Assembly (NCBI RefSeq): GCF_026013645.1
Contig: NZ_CP110224.1
Coordinates: forward strand, 1-64,000
DNA: 64,000 bases
Direction of reading: 5' to 3'
Source of the DNA: Virgibacillus natechei
GTDB taxonomy: Bacteria > Bacillota > Bacilli > Bacillales > Amphibacillaceae
The position numbers and the translations under genes were made by a program. Below the pieces are notes generated by a model that was given only the letters and a program-made list of their open reading frames with translations, made no database searches and was not told the origin of the DNA. Numbering within the stretch: the stretch's first letter is position 1; each line of letters opens with the position of its first letter. Positions 49,536 through 57,792 of the stretch are shown piece after piece.

Positions 49536-50773
49536 GTTACCTAGAAAAAGAAATACTAGGGTGTTTTCTCAAGGATAATACCCTGCTTAAAGAAACAGTA
49601 ATAAACAAAAGTCACTTTGCCGAGGAACAAAACAAAATAGTCTATGAATCCATGATGAAGCTTGCACAGGATAACAAAGCAGTTGACCAGGTTACCTTGC
49701 TATCTACCAACTATGACTACATACAACAATTAGGTGGCCCTGACTTCATAACAAAACTAGAAATGACCGGAGACGTTGAACATTTTGAATCATATGAGCG
49801 TGAATTCATCGACCAGTTTAAGCAGCGTGAATCAGAACGGATTATCAAGTCGTGGCTAAGCAAAAGCGATAAAGATAACCAAGAATTGATAAGCGAATTG
49901 CAACAATTGGATGATGTTGGATTTTCGGACGAGCCAGATAAGAATGAAACACTGAAAGATATGCATGATGAACCGTATCACGAAAAGAAGGAAACAGGAA
50001 CACCTAGCGGATTGAGTGATCTTGATAGCTTGACAGGAGGATTTCAAAACCAAAACAGTTATGTGATGGGAGCGCGTCCTAGTATGGGAAAAACAGCTAC
50101 AATGCTTAAATTCGCTCTAAGTGCAGCGCAAAATGACAAAGTGCCTCTTATGTTTTCGTTGGAAATGTCAGAGAAAAGTTTACTAAGACGCCTAATAGCT
50201 ACTGTTGGAAATATTAATTTATTCCTTACGAAAAACCCGAACAAGCTAATTGAAAGCAAAAAAGAACAATGGAAAAAAGCCGTTAACGCATTATATACAC
50301 TGGATTTTGAGATTTATGACAAGCCAATGCAAACAATCCAGTACATCCGTTCAAAAATAAGGAAAGCCAAGAAGAAACATGAAGGCAAGCAAATAATTGT
50401 TTTGATTGACTACATGACGCTAATTAACAACGCAGGTACATTTCATTCAGATCATGCCAAAGTATCCGATATAAGCGCAAGATTGAAGGCAATGGCTAAA
50501 GAATACGATTGCCCGGTTATCACACTAGCCCAACTATCACGAGGTGTTGAATCGAGGCAGGACAAGCGCCCTATGTTAAGTGATATTAGGGAATCTGGAA
50601 GCATTGAGCAAGATGCCGATATGGTTATGTTCTTGTACCGTGACAGTTATTACAATCAAGAAAACCCGGATGATGAACTAGAGGTAATTGTAGCTAAGCA
50701 CAGGGACGGGCCAACAGGTTCGGTTAAGGTTTATTACAATAAGGCGACTGGGAAAATGGGGGATTTGCATTGA
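49532..50773 (+). CDS. Replicative DNA helicase, DnaB-like
   Basis: A 413-residue hexameric helicase of the phage. It has an N-terminal DnaB domain (about 1-105: EKEILGCFLKDNTLL), then a RecA-like core with Walker A GARPSMGKTA near 189, VLIDYMTLI near 289, and LAQLSRGVESRQDKRPMLSD followed by IRESGSIEQDAD. The start is TTG overlapping the previous stop, with GAAGTGGGG upstream. The replisome organizer upstream probably loads it. Confidence 0.94.
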   Translation: MSYLEKEILGCFLKDNTLLKETVINKSHFAEEQNKIVYESMMKLAQDNKAVDQVTLLSTNYDYIQQLGGPDFITKLEMTGDVEHFESYEREFIDQFKQRESERIIKSWLSKSDKDNQELISELQQLDDVGFSDEPDKNETLKDMHDEPYHEKKETGTPSGLSDLDSLTGGFQNQNSYVMGARPSMGKTATMLKFALSAAQNDKVPLMFSLEMSEKSLLRRLIATVGNINLFLTKNPNKLIESKKEQWKKAVNALYTLDFEIYDKPMQTIQYIRSKIRKAKKKHEGKQIIVLIDYMTLINNAGTFHSDHAKVSDISARLKAMAKEYDCPVITLAQLSRGVESRQDKRPMLSDIRESGSIEQDADMVMFLYRDSYYNQENPDDELEVIVAKHRDGPTGSVKVYYNKATGKMGDLH

Positions 50774-51192
50774 AGATAAAAGAACTTTTTGAACAGTCGA
50801 ACGAATACACGGACTTGCAAGCACTTATCATGTTCTTGACGTTGGAAAAGCAGGTTTTGAGCATGTCGGATGATGTAAATGAACTGGATTTGTATTTTAA
50901 AGAGAAGCATAACGTGCGCATGAACAAAGAACTTTTTGCTTACAAAAAGAAAATGAATATGCGGTACAGGCCTTACTTGTATGAAATTAAGTCAGAAAAA
51001 TTTACTTATCTATATATTTTGGCTCACAGCGAAATACAAGCCAGACGTATTGCGAATGAAAATTTGGTGGAGGCAACGGATATAAAAACTTGTGACGAGG
51101 ACAACGTAATGTCTTTTGAAGACAGGGATATGACGGTTAGAACACTCGTTAAAAATAAGAAAATAGGTATACTAGGAGGATTTCATGATTAA
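50770..51192 (+). CDS. Hypothetical phage protein next to helicase
   Basis: A 140-residue protein, TTG start overlapping the dnaB stop by 4 bases. It has a helical N-terminus (LQALIMFLTLEKQVLSMSDD) and a mixed C-terminal part. Unrecognised. It overlaps the SSB gene by 8 bases, so it is probably replication-linked. Confidence 0.7.
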   Translation: MKIKELFEQSNEYTDLQALIMFLTLEKQVLSMSDDVNELDLYFKEKHNVRMNKELFAYKKKMNMRYRPYLYEIKSEKFTYLYILAHSEIQARRIANENLVEATDIKTCDEDNVMSFEDRDMTVRTLVKNKKIGILGGFHD

Positions 51193-51604
51193 TTCAGTAA
51201 ATATTGTTGGAAGAATTACGAAGGACATACAACTTAGATATTCGGAAAAAGGGACAGCCGTTGCAAACTTCACAGTGGCTTGCAATAGACCTTTTAAAAA
51301 TTCACAAGGTGAAAGAGAAGCTGATTTCATAAATGTTGTTCAATTTCAAAAGGGGGCGGAGTTAACAGCGCAATACATGAGTAAAGGAAGTCAGGTTGGT
51401 GTCTCCGGAAGAATCCAAACACGAAATTACGAAAACAAAGAAGGTCAGCGTGTTTTTATTACTGAGGTTGTTGCAGATCAAGTGGCATTCCTGGAATCGA
51501 AGAACAAGCAGGAAAATAGCCAGAATCAAGAAAAACCAAATAACGATCCATTCGAGAAAAACGGTGAACCAATAGATATCTCAGATGATGACCTACCGTT
51601 CTAA
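51185..51604 (+). CDS. ssb: Single-stranded DNA-binding protein
   Basis: A 139-residue SSB: OB-fold at about 1-105 (INSVNIVGRITKDIQLRYSE, then ANFTVACNRPFKN and DFINVVQF), a Gln/Asn-rich linker, and the acidic tail ending DISDDDLPF, which recruits replication partners. AGGAGGATT precedes the ATG. Confidence 0.96.
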   Translation: MINSVNIVGRITKDIQLRYSEKGTAVANFTVACNRPFKNSQGEREADFINVVQFQKGAELTAQYMSKGSQVGVSGRIQTRNYENKEGQRVFITEVVADQVAFLESKNKQENSQNQEKPNNDPFEKNGEPIDISDDDLPF

Positions 51605-51617
51605 GGAGGAATTGAAT

Positions 51618-52079
51618 ATGAAACTATACGATTTTTATATCACGCCAGATGAATACGAAATAGCTAAGAAAAACGACATCCCTAGACGTCTTGTGGATGA
51701 GCGAGTCAGAACGTTGTGCTGGGATAAAGAAACAGCGATAACGAAGTCAGTAAAAGCACATAAGAATAACTTTGAAAAATGGTCTGCGGTGGCGAAACAG
51801 AACGATATACCATATCCGACATTCACGACAAGGGTGCGCAACGGAATGACACAAGAGGAAGCTGCAACAAAGCCAGTCCAATGCAAAAAGCAATGGAGTG
51901 CCGAAATGAGAAAAAGAATCAAAAGAAGACCTGATTGGATTAACACGAATTTAAAGAAATATAAAGTGTCTGTGGAAACGTACTACCGAAGGCGGAGATT
52001 GGGTTGGTCAAAAGAAAAAGCTTCCACAACAAGGCCTATGACAAAATCAGAAATCGGAAAAATGGTGATTGGAAAATGA
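51618..52079 (+). CDS. Three-repeat HTH-like phage protein
   Basis: A 153-residue basic protein with three repeats of about 35 residues (about 9-40, 50-86, 107-140). The best is AVAKQNDIPYPTFTTRVRNG, then MTQEEAATKPV. The pattern A-x-x-N-x-I-x(4)-TF-x-x-R-x(3)-G-x-x-x-E-A-A-T-x-P is shared with the gene at 54481. It looks like repeated helix-turn-helix units, so DNA binding is likely; function unknown. The start has AAGGAGGAAT upstream. Confidence 0.7.
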   Translation: MKLYDFYITPDEYEIAKKNDIPRRLVDERVRTLCWDKETAITKSVKAHKNNFEKWSAVAKQNDIPYPTFTTRVRNGMTQEEAATKPVQCKKQWSAEMRKRIKRRPDWINTNLKKYKVSVETYYRRRRLGWSKEKASTTRPMTKSEIGKMVIGK

Positions 52080-52192
52080 TCATTAAATGGAAAATCAGCA
52101 AATACAGAAAAGGCAGCACGAACAATAAATTTGATCCGAGGTTATCGAAATATTGGCAGTCAGTATATTATTCCGCATTTAAAAATTGGTAA
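52076..52192 (+). CDS. Small basic hypothetical protein
   Basis: A 38-residue, strongly basic and aromatic protein (KWKISKYRKGSTNNK at the start). ATGA overlap with the preceding gene and GGTGATTGG upstream support it. Unrecognised. Confidence 0.5.
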   Translation: MIIKWKISKYRKGSTNNKFDPRLSKYWQSVYYSAFKNW

Positions 52193-52207
52193 AAGGAGAG
52201 GTTAACA

Positions 52208-53029
52208 ATGGTAAAAACAAAAATGGAGTTACACCGCGATCATTTTCAAAATTTTAAAGGGTATAACATTCCGAGGGCTCAACTTGTCATAGCGGATATC
52301 CCCTATAACTTAGGAAACAACGCTTATGCGTCTAGCAATCAATGGTATGTGGACGGTGACAATAAAAATGGTGAAAGCAAACTGGCAAACACATCATTTT
52401 TTAAAACAGATGAAAATTTCAATCTAGCTGAGTACATGCATTTTTGCAGTAAGTTATTAAAGAAAGAGCCAAAAGCAAAAAACCAAGCGCCGGCAATGAT
52501 TGTATTCTGTTCGCATCAACAGATTCCTATGATTGAGGAATATGGTAAGAAGTACGGGTTTAAAAAGTCGTATCCACTGTTCTTTGTTAAAAATACGAGT
52601 TCCCAAGTTTTAAAAGCAAATATGAAAATTGTGGGCGCAACTGAACATGCCGTTGTTTTATATCGAGATAAGCTACCAAAGTTCAGAAACGGAAAAACAG
52701 AAGATCAAAAAGGGCGAATGATAAAAAACTGGTTCGAATGGAAGAGAGACAAGGCTAAAGAATACCCAAAGGTTCACCCAACACAAAAACCTGTAAATTT
52801 ACTAAAAGAATTGATTGAAATTTTCACAGATGAAGGTGATGTGGTAGTTGACCCTGTCGCGGGAAGTGGATCTACTTTAAGAGCTGCATATGAACTAAAT
52901 CGTAACAGCTTTGGTTTTGAAATAGAAAAAGAATTTTATGATAAAGCAAAAGAAACACTCTTGGACGTTGAACATATAAGCAGGGCTGAACAGATAGAGT
53001 TGGCGGAAGTCATGGGAGGTAACCCATGA
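52208..53029 (+). CDS. DNA adenine/cytosine methyltransferase (phage)
   Basis: A 273-residue beta-class amino-methyltransferase. Catalytic motif IV is ADIPYNLG near 30, a variant of DPPY with Ile at position 2. The AdoMet-binding motif is late: VVDPVAGSGSTLRAA near 219, preceded by HPTQKPVNLLKELI. Such enzymes methylate N6-adenine or N4-cytosine. No restriction enzyme is nearby, so it is an orphan, probably for protection from host restriction. AAGGAGAGG precedes the ATG. Confidence 0.92.
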   Translation: MVKTKMELHRDHFQNFKGYNIPRAQLVIADIPYNLGNNAYASSNQWYVDGDNKNGESKLANTSFFKTDENFNLAEYMHFCSKLLKKEPKAKNQAPAMIVFCSHQQIPMIEEYGKKYGFKKSYPLFFVKNTSSQVLKANMKIVGATEHAVVLYRDKLPKFRNGKTEDQKGRMIKNWFEWKRDKAKEYPKVHPTQKPVNLLKELIEIFTDEGDVVVDPVAGSGSTLRAAYELNRNSFGFEIEKEFYDKAKETLLDVEHISRAEQIELAEVMGGNP

Positions 53030-53139
53030 AAATATTTGTACGTGAAACAACCACCAAAACAGCAGACGGCGATAAATTAACACGGATAGAAACGTTTAAT
53101 AGCAAGGTAGATAATTTTAGTTATATTTTGCGGCTTTAA
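53026..53139 (+). CDS. Small hypothetical phage protein
   Basis: A 37-residue basic protein starting in the ATGA overlap with the methyltransferase stop; GGGAGG lies upstream. Sequence starts MKIFVRETTTKTADGDK. Unrecognised. Confidence 0.5.
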   Translation: MKIFVRETTTKTADGDKLTRIETFNSKVDNFSYILRL

Positions 53140-53156
53140 TAATAGGAGGGTGAAGT

Positions 53157-53606
53157 ATGAGGAAAATTAAATTTAGAGCGTGGGATAAGGCAACTAAAAA
53201 CGGATGGATACCCAAACCAATAAAACAGATGATTTATTTTAATGTTTATTGTCCACCAGAATATTTGGGGGTTACTTATGATGAGGAAGGTACTTGGAAA
53301 AGGCGATTTGAGATTATGCAATATACAGGATTAAAAGACCAGGTCGGCGAGGCTATTTATGAAGGGGATATTTTATATAGAACGGTTATTATATCTCTTA
53401 TTGGATCAGATATGCCGAAGCGAACTGTTGGTGAATATTTAGAAGTAGTCTTCAGGGATGATTACGCAGGATTTTTTATTGGAGAAACGCCATTGCATGG
53501 TTATGTGGGTGCAACAGTTGATATTCATACAAAGTGTAAATGTACGGATGTTGAAGTGATTGGGAATATCTACGAAAATCCAGAACTACTAGAGGACAAC
53601 ACATGA
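53157..53606 (+). CDS. YopX-family phage protein
   Basis: A 149-residue protein of the YopX family, common in Firmicute prophages, function unknown. Signature parts are KFRAWDKATKNGW, FEIMQYTGLKDQVGEAIYEG, DIL and VEVIGNIYENPELL. TAGGAGGG precedes the ATG. It overlaps the next gene at ATGA. Confidence 0.92.
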   Translation: MRKIKFRAWDKATKNGWIPKPIKQMIYFNVYCPPEYLGVTYDEEGTWKRRFEIMQYTGLKDQVGEAIYEGDILYRTVIISLIGSDMPKRTVGEYLEVVFRDDYAGFFIGETPLHGYVGATVDIHTKCKCTDVEVIGNIYENPELLEDNT

Positions 53607-53821
53607 ACGCCAAACAACGCCTCCAAGAAGCTTTAAACACACAAAAGACCATAGCTACCAAAAAGCTTAAAACTCTATTGAGAGATAGCTATATTAAAGA
53701 AATAAAGGAACTACGGAAAGAGAATAATAGATTAAGTCAATCTAGGCATGATTACAAGCAAAAATGGGAGCGAGTCAGGAAGAAGAATAGGAATTTGAAG
53801 GATAAATTGGAGGGTGAATGA
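53603..53821 (+). CDS. Small coiled-coil phage protein
   Basis: A 72-residue, very basic protein that is mostly coiled coil (YIKEIKELRKENNRLSQS, then RVRKKNRNLKDKL). ATGA overlap with YopX. Unrecognised. Confidence 0.65.
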   Translation: MNAKQRLQEALNTQKTIATKKLKTLLRDSYIKEIKELRKENNRLSQSRHDYKQKWERVRKKNRNLKDKLEGE

Positions 53822-54213
53822 TGACTGAACAGCTAGAACACATAATTAAAACGCACGAAAAACGAAAAGAGCAACTTAAAAACGGTAAAATGGTTAATTT
53901 TAGCCACCCGAACGACATTAGTTATCTTATCAAGCAAGCAAAGTTAATCGACGAGTATAAGGATTCCCTTAAATCTTACATGGAAGAGACTAGCGAGTTG
54001 CAGTATCGTGTGAAGGAATTGGAAGGACTAAACCAGCTATATAAACAAAATTTAGAAGAAGTTATTCAATGGTATGAGGTTGCTTATTATCGGAATCAGC
54101 GCTACAAGCAGGCATTAGAGCATATAGCAGTGGAAAGGTTGTACGAAAGCGAACTCATGGAATCAATAAAATTTGTAGCACGTGAAGCATTGGGGAGGGA
54201 TCGAGATGACTAA
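53821..54213 (+). CDS. Coiled-coil phage protein
   Basis: About 130 residues, predicted mostly coiled coil (YKDSLKSYMEETSELQYRVK, then YKQNLEEVIQWYEVAYYRNQ). Two ATGs lie in a row; 53821 is preferred for its spacing from GGAGGG. Unrecognised. It overlaps the next gene by 8 bases. Confidence 0.65.
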   Translation: MTEQLEHIIKTHEKRKEQLKNGKMVNFSHPNDISYLIKQAKLIDEYKDSLKSYMEETSELQYRVKELEGLNQLYKQNLEEVIQWYEVAYYRNQRYKQALEHIAVERLYESELMESIKFVAREALGRDRDD

Positions 54214-54484
54214 ACAAACCCTACTAACAATAGATAACGTCCGTATTAAAGAATATGACAGCATGAATGTAATTGTAGAACGATTTGAAGAAACATATAA
54301 CCCTTTCGAGAAAGAAAATATAAGTAAGTGGCAGTTGAAGGGTTATTTCCCGACCGTGTTTGATGCTTTGAAAGGAATCAGCAGGAATGAATGGTTAATT
54401 GATTATAAAGCTGTACATGACCTTAAAAGCTATCTCTATGAGGTTCGGGGATCTAATAATAAATTATTGGAGGCAAAGAAATGA
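54206..54484 (+). CDS. Hypothetical phage protein
   Basis: A 92-residue protein: TIDNVRIKEYDSMNVIVERF, then a lysine/tryptophan patch and a C-terminal helix. This type of short protein is common in Bacillus phages, function unknown. The start at 54206 has GGGAGGGAT upstream. It overlaps the next gene at ATGA. Confidence 0.65.
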   Translation: MTKQTLLTIDNVRIKEYDSMNVIVERFEETYNPFEKENISKWQLKGYFPTVFDALKGISRNEWLIDYKAVHDLKSYLYEVRGSNNKLLEAKK

Positions 54485-54867
54485 CTCCTTACGATATTGC
54501 AGAAAAGAACGGAATAAGCGAACAGGCGTTAAATGCAAGATTAGCACGAGGCTGGACTCTAGATAGATCTATAAAAGCGCCAATCAACAAAGGTCGTTCT
54601 AAATGGCTAAAAATAGCGTTAGAGAACGGAATAAAAAAATCGACATTTGATTATAGGTATTATTCTCTGTTTTGGTCATTTGAGGACGCTGCTACAGTTC
54701 CCGTAAGTCAAAAACCGCCAAGCGAACGGCAAAGATGGTTAAAAGTGGCAAAAGAAAACGGCATAAGTTTAGGTACGTTTAATTCTCGCGTGAATATGTA
54801 CGGACGATCATATGAATATGCAGCTACTCACCCTGTTCAGAAACAAAGGAAGAAAGAAATATCCTAA
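54481..54867 (+). CDS. Three-repeat HTH-like phage protein, paralogue
   Basis: A 128-residue protein made of three repeats: IAEKNGISEQALNARLARGW, IALENGIKKSTFDYRYYSLF and VAKENGISLGTFNSRVNMYG, each followed by an E/D-x-A-A-T-x-P-V-like end. It is built like the protein at 51618 but is shorter. Repeated HTH units suggest DNA binding. Function unknown. Confidence 0.7.
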   Translation: MTPYDIAEKNGISEQALNARLARGWTLDRSIKAPINKGRSKWLKIALENGIKKSTFDYRYYSLFWSFEDAATVPVSQKPPSERQRWLKVAKENGISLGTFNSRVNMYGRSYEYAATHPVQKQRKKEIS

Positions 54868-54882
54868 TCGGAGGTAATCACA

Positions 54883-55056
54883 TTGAAAACAGTTGATACG
54901 CATGATGGCTTTAAACGCAAGCATGTTATGGAGCAACTGGAGAAGGTCGGAAGCTATGAAAACGATCATTATACGTAAAACGAATTAGTGAGGAAGTTGG
55001 CGACTGCTAGGGCTTTAGATGTGGATGTTGAGAGTGATTCTAATAAGTATTTTTAG
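54883..55056 (+). pseudogene. Small phage gene interrupted by a stop
   Basis: TTG at 54883 after CGGAGGT opens KTVDTHDGFKRKHVMEQLEK, then a TAA at 54976 interrupts, and the same frame continues NELVRKLATARALDVDVESD to a TAG at 55056. Uninterrupted versions with this N- and C-terminus are familiar small proteins of Firmicute phages. The 31-residue front part could still be made. Confidence 0.65.
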
Positions 55057-55068
55057 GGAGGTTATGAC

Positions 55069-55236
55069 ATGTTGGAAGTACTAATTAATACAATTTGGAT
55101 ATTCTTTATCTATTGCGGTGTAGCCGTTGCCTGGGTAGGTGCTGAGAAATTAATTTACGGAAAAATAACACCAAGAAAATTAGACGATGTAATTGCTATG
55201 ACTTTGGCAGTGTCTCTATTTTTTAATTTTAGTTGA
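55069..55236 (+). CDS. Small membrane protein
   Basis: A 55-residue protein with two membrane segments (TIWIFFIYCGVAVAWVGA and VIAMTLAVSLFFNF) joined by a basic loop. TAGGGAGG precedes the ATG. Unrecognised. Confidence 0.6.
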   Translation: MLEVLINTIWIFFIYCGVAVAWVGAEKLIYGKITPRKLDDVIAMTLAVSLFFNFS

Positions 55237-55249
55237 GGGAGGAAAAACA

Positions 55250-55621
55250 ATGAATTTAACTACTGGTGAAATGATAGATAAATTGAAGGTCGGGGAAGTT
55301 GCGGAAAATGTAAACGGAACAATGCAAATCACAAAAAAACCAAGCGGTGAATTTGTGCACATAGACCATCCACAAGGCGCCATGATTGTTAATGAAAGGG
55401 TGAGTAACACCAAATGGTTCATCCTGCCAAACTATGTATCTTTTGAAGAAGCAATGACGGCGTTGGATAACGGAAAGATAGTTAGAATTAGTTTTTCTGG
55501 GACATTAGTTAAAGTTAGCCAGTTCTTGTCCTTGAAAGGGATTCAAGAGGCTTTAGGTGAACCTGTAGGCTTATTAGATTTAATTGACGGAAAATGGACC
55601 ATTGAGGAGGACAACCAATGA
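55250..55621 (+). CDS. Hypothetical phage protein
   Basis: A 123-residue mixed alpha/beta protein (IDKLKVGEVAENVNGTMQI, then FEEAMTALDNGKIVRISFSG). Unrecognised; its second half has the look of the short DUF-type modules often next to phage dUTPases. AGGGAGG precedes the ATG and it overlaps the dUTPase gene at ATGA. Confidence 0.7.
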   Translation: MNLTTGEMIDKLKVGEVAENVNGTMQITKKPSGEFVHIDHPQGAMIVNERVSNTKWFILPNYVSFEEAMTALDNGKIVRISFSGTLVKVSQFLSLKGIQEALGEPVGLLDLIDGKWTIEEDNQ

Positions 55622-56115
55622 ACAACGAACAATACAAGAGATTGTCGAAAATACAATCAGGGTTAGATAATTACATCGGAGAGAGCAAAGGAATCGATAT
55701 GAAGGATTACAAGCTTGAAAGAATTATCGCATTACAGGTAGAGTTTAATGAACTTTTGCAAGAATTACCTTTCTTATTCAAGTATTGGAGTAACAAAGAA
55801 ATGAACAAGGAAAAAGCATTAGAGGAATTTGTCGACGGGATCCACTTCCTGTTATCAATTGGAAATGACCTCAATATCACAGATTACGAGTATGACAGAC
55901 CAGAAGCGCATGATATGAAAAAAATAGTATTCGGAATACAAAACGCTATCAGTATTTTACCAGAAATGAATGTTCCTAAACCAATGTATAACGTATTAAT
56001 GCATCACTATCTATTGTTTGGTGAGAAATTAGGATTTACCACAGATCAAATAATTGATGCTTACATGAGTAAAAACGAAGTCAATTATGCCAGGCAGGAA
56101 TCAGGGGTGTATTAA
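55618..56115 (+). CDS. dUTPase, all-alpha (dimeric) type
   Basis: A 165-residue enzyme that hydrolyses dUTP to keep uracil out of phage DNA. It has the all-alpha NTP-pyrophosphatase features: QVEFNELLQELPFLFKYWS, EEFVDGIHFLLSIGND, and a C-terminal AYMSKNEVNYARQESGVY. The metal-binding Glu and Asp residues are in place. The homing endonuclease gene begins at the very next base after the stop. Confidence 0.92.
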   Translation: MNNEQYKRLSKIQSGLDNYIGESKGIDMKDYKLERIIALQVEFNELLQELPFLFKYWSNKEMNKEKALEEFVDGIHFLLSIGNDLNITDYEYDRPEAHDMKKIVFGIQNAISILPEMNVPKPMYNVLMHHYLLFGEKLGFTTDQIIDAYMSKNEVNYARQESGVY

Positions 56116-56850
56116 ATGACTGAATTATGGAGATACGTCAAGGGGCACGAAGGAGAATACATGGTCAGTAATAAAGGGAGAATGCTTTCTTTTAAAGATA
56201 ATGATAAACCGCTTATATTGAAAACATTTTTCAATCATTCCGGATATGTGAGAGTTAATCTTATGAAAGAAAGCAAATTAAAACAAGTATTCGTTCATCG
56301 CCTTGTTGCTGAATCGTTTTTAAGAGAATTTAAAGAAGGCTATTCTGTTAATCACAAAGATGGAAATAAGGCTAACAATATTATTAAAAATTTAGAAATG
56401 GTCACTCAAAAAGAAAATGTAAACCATTCTCTATATGTTTTAGGAAACGGGATAAAACCAGTGCTAATGTTGGATAAAGATTCTTTCGTGCCTATAAGGG
56501 AATTCGATAATGTCGAAGTAGCTGGAAGAGAAACAGGGATCGACAGCGTCAGAATATGGAGAGTGTGCAATTGGGAGAGAAATTTCGTTAGTGGATATTC
56601 ATGGATGTATAAGGATGAATATAGTGAAGAATGCATCGAAAAGCGAAAGAATAATGTAAACAAGGGATTTGGACGGAAAAGAGTTTACCAGATTGACCCT
56701 AAAACCAACATTGCCATAAATGCATTTGAAGGGGTAGGGATTGCCGAAAGAGAATTAGGATTAAGTAATATCAGGCATTGTGTCGCTGGACTCGGAAAGA
56801 CAGCAGGAGGATATAAATGGAGTTATCAAAATCCGCATATTAAGGGGTGA
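56116..56850 (+). CDS. NUMOD4/HNH homing endonuclease
   Basis: A 244-residue free-standing homing endonuclease. NUMOD4 is at the start (ELWRYVKGHEGEYMVSNKGR), an HNH domain follows (FVHRLVAESFL, SVNHKDGNKANN, LEMVTQKEN), then two NUMOD1-like DNA-binding repeats (about 120-165 and 190-240: VYQIDPKTNIAINAFEGVG, ISxAxR-like helix). Such genes insert between essential phage genes and spread by cutting phages that lack them. It fits tightly between dUTPase and rusA. Confidence 0.92.
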   Translation: MTELWRYVKGHEGEYMVSNKGRMLSFKDNDKPLILKTFFNHSGYVRVNLMKESKLKQVFVHRLVAESFLREFKEGYSVNHKDGNKANNIIKNLEMVTQKENVNHSLYVLGNGIKPVLMLDKDSFVPIREFDNVEVAGRETGIDSVRIWRVCNWERNFVSGYSWMYKDEYSEECIEKRKNNVNKGFGRKRVYQIDPKTNIAINAFEGVGIAERELGLSNIRHCVAGLGKTAGGYKWSYQNPHIKG

Positions 56851-56854
56851 GGGG

Positions 56855-57217
56855 ATGAGGTTTACTGTGCCAGGAACATTGCCAACGATGAATGAGATCA
56901 TAAAAGTAAGCAAATCACATCCGATGGCTTATGCAAATATGAAGAAGGACTATACAGCATTGATTATGATGCAATCTAAGAAACTTCCAGAAGTGGGTAA
57001 GGCAGACTTTGAAATCACATGGTACTGCAAGGATAAGCGTAAAGACAAGGACAACATTATGAGTGGTCAGAAATTCATATTTGATGGTCTGGTCAAAGCG
57101 GGAGTTTTAAAGGGTGATGGGTGGTCTCAAATTGGGGATGTGGCTCATTACTTTGAAATAGATAAGCAAAATCCGAGGGTGGAAATAAATATAAGAGAAT
57201 ATCTTGAAGCAAGCTAG
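56855..57217 (+). CDS. RusA-type Holliday junction resolvase
   Basis: A 120-residue endonuclease that resolves four-way junctions before packaging. RusA features: FTVPGTLPTMNEII at the start, KDKRKDKDNIMSGQKFIFDG with the catalytic Asp cluster, then GDGWSQIGDV. Its ribosome site GGGGTGAGGGG lies over the end of the homing endonuclease gene. Length is normal. Confidence 0.92.
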   Translation: MRFTVPGTLPTMNEIIKVSKSHPMAYANMKKDYTALIMMQSKKLPEVGKADFEITWYCKDKRKDKDNIMSGQKFIFDGLVKAGVLKGDGWSQIGDVAHYFEIDKQNPRVEINIREYLEAS

Positions 57218-57227
57218 GAGGTCAGAC

Positions 57228-57404
57228 ATGAATAAAGTAGAAGTAAGACTGGACGAGGATGCGGTTTATATCATTCAAGACGGAAAGAAAATAAAAGTTT
57301 CTCCTAAACAATTCGGGAACGATAAGATCATTTGGATGGACGGCAAGGTTTTAGACATAGAACGTAGCGAGAGGGTAAGAGTTGAAGGGCAGGAGATTAT
57401 ATAA
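57228..57404 (+). CDS. Small hypothetical phage protein
   Basis: A 58-residue protein that looks like a small beta-barrel (KVEVRLDEDAVYIIQDGKKI, then IIWMDGKVLDIERSERVRV). The start at 57228 has AGGAGG upstream. It overlaps the next frame by one base. Unrecognised. Confidence 0.6.
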   Translation: MNKVEVRLDEDAVYIIQDGKKIKVSPKQFGNDKIIWMDGKVLDIERSERVRVEGQEII

Positions 57405-57544
57405 TGAGTAAAGAGACCATGAACAGCGACGTTGAGCGAATGTACAGGCCTTCAGAATATAATAATATCCAAAAAGAAAATGAACAATTAAAGAAGACCA
57501 TCGAAGCATATAAGAAAGTTATAGAAGATTTATTAAATAAATAA
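57404..57544 (+). CDS. Small coiled-coil protein
   Basis: A 46-residue protein with a C-terminal coiled coil (NNIQKENEQLKKTIEAYKKV). It shares a base with the preceding stop and has AGGAG upstream. A terminator follows. Unrecognised. Confidence 0.55.
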   Translation: MSKETMNSDVERMYRPSEYNNIQKENEQLKKTIEAYKKVIEDLLNK

Positions 57545-57563
57545 TAAGTCCTTACGGAAGAAC

Positions 57564-57614
57564 CGACGGACGACATTGAGTGCATTGAGGGATGCGCATC
57601 ATGTCGTCCTTTTA
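57564..57614 (+). terminator. Terminator within the prophage
   Basis: GGACGACAT and ATGTCGTCC pair perfectly, with inner TGCATT/GATGCG pairing, and TTTTAT follows. It would end the long early transcript here. Genes beyond need read-through or their own promoter. Confidence 0.75.
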
Positions 57615-57636
57615 TATTAGGAGGGGTTATATCGAG

Positions 57637-57771
57637 ATGATTAAAATTTTCGAGTCAATGGCAAACGCAATCGAGAGTTTTTGGGATTACCTAGTCGATA
57701 AAAGCAAGTATGTTTATGTGGGTCTTGCTTTAACGATAATTATACTTCCGATCATTAAGTATTTTTTTTAG
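57637..57771 (+). CDS. 44-residue membrane microprotein
   Basis: An amphipathic N-terminus (FESMANAIESFWDYLVDKS) followed by one membrane segment (VGLALTIIILPIIKYFF). TAGGAGGGG precedes the ATG. Function unknown. Confidence 0.6.
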   Translation: MIKIFESMANAIESFWDYLVDKSKYVYVGLALTIIILPIIKYFF

Positions 57772-57792
57772 AACAAAAAATGGAGGGATTAA

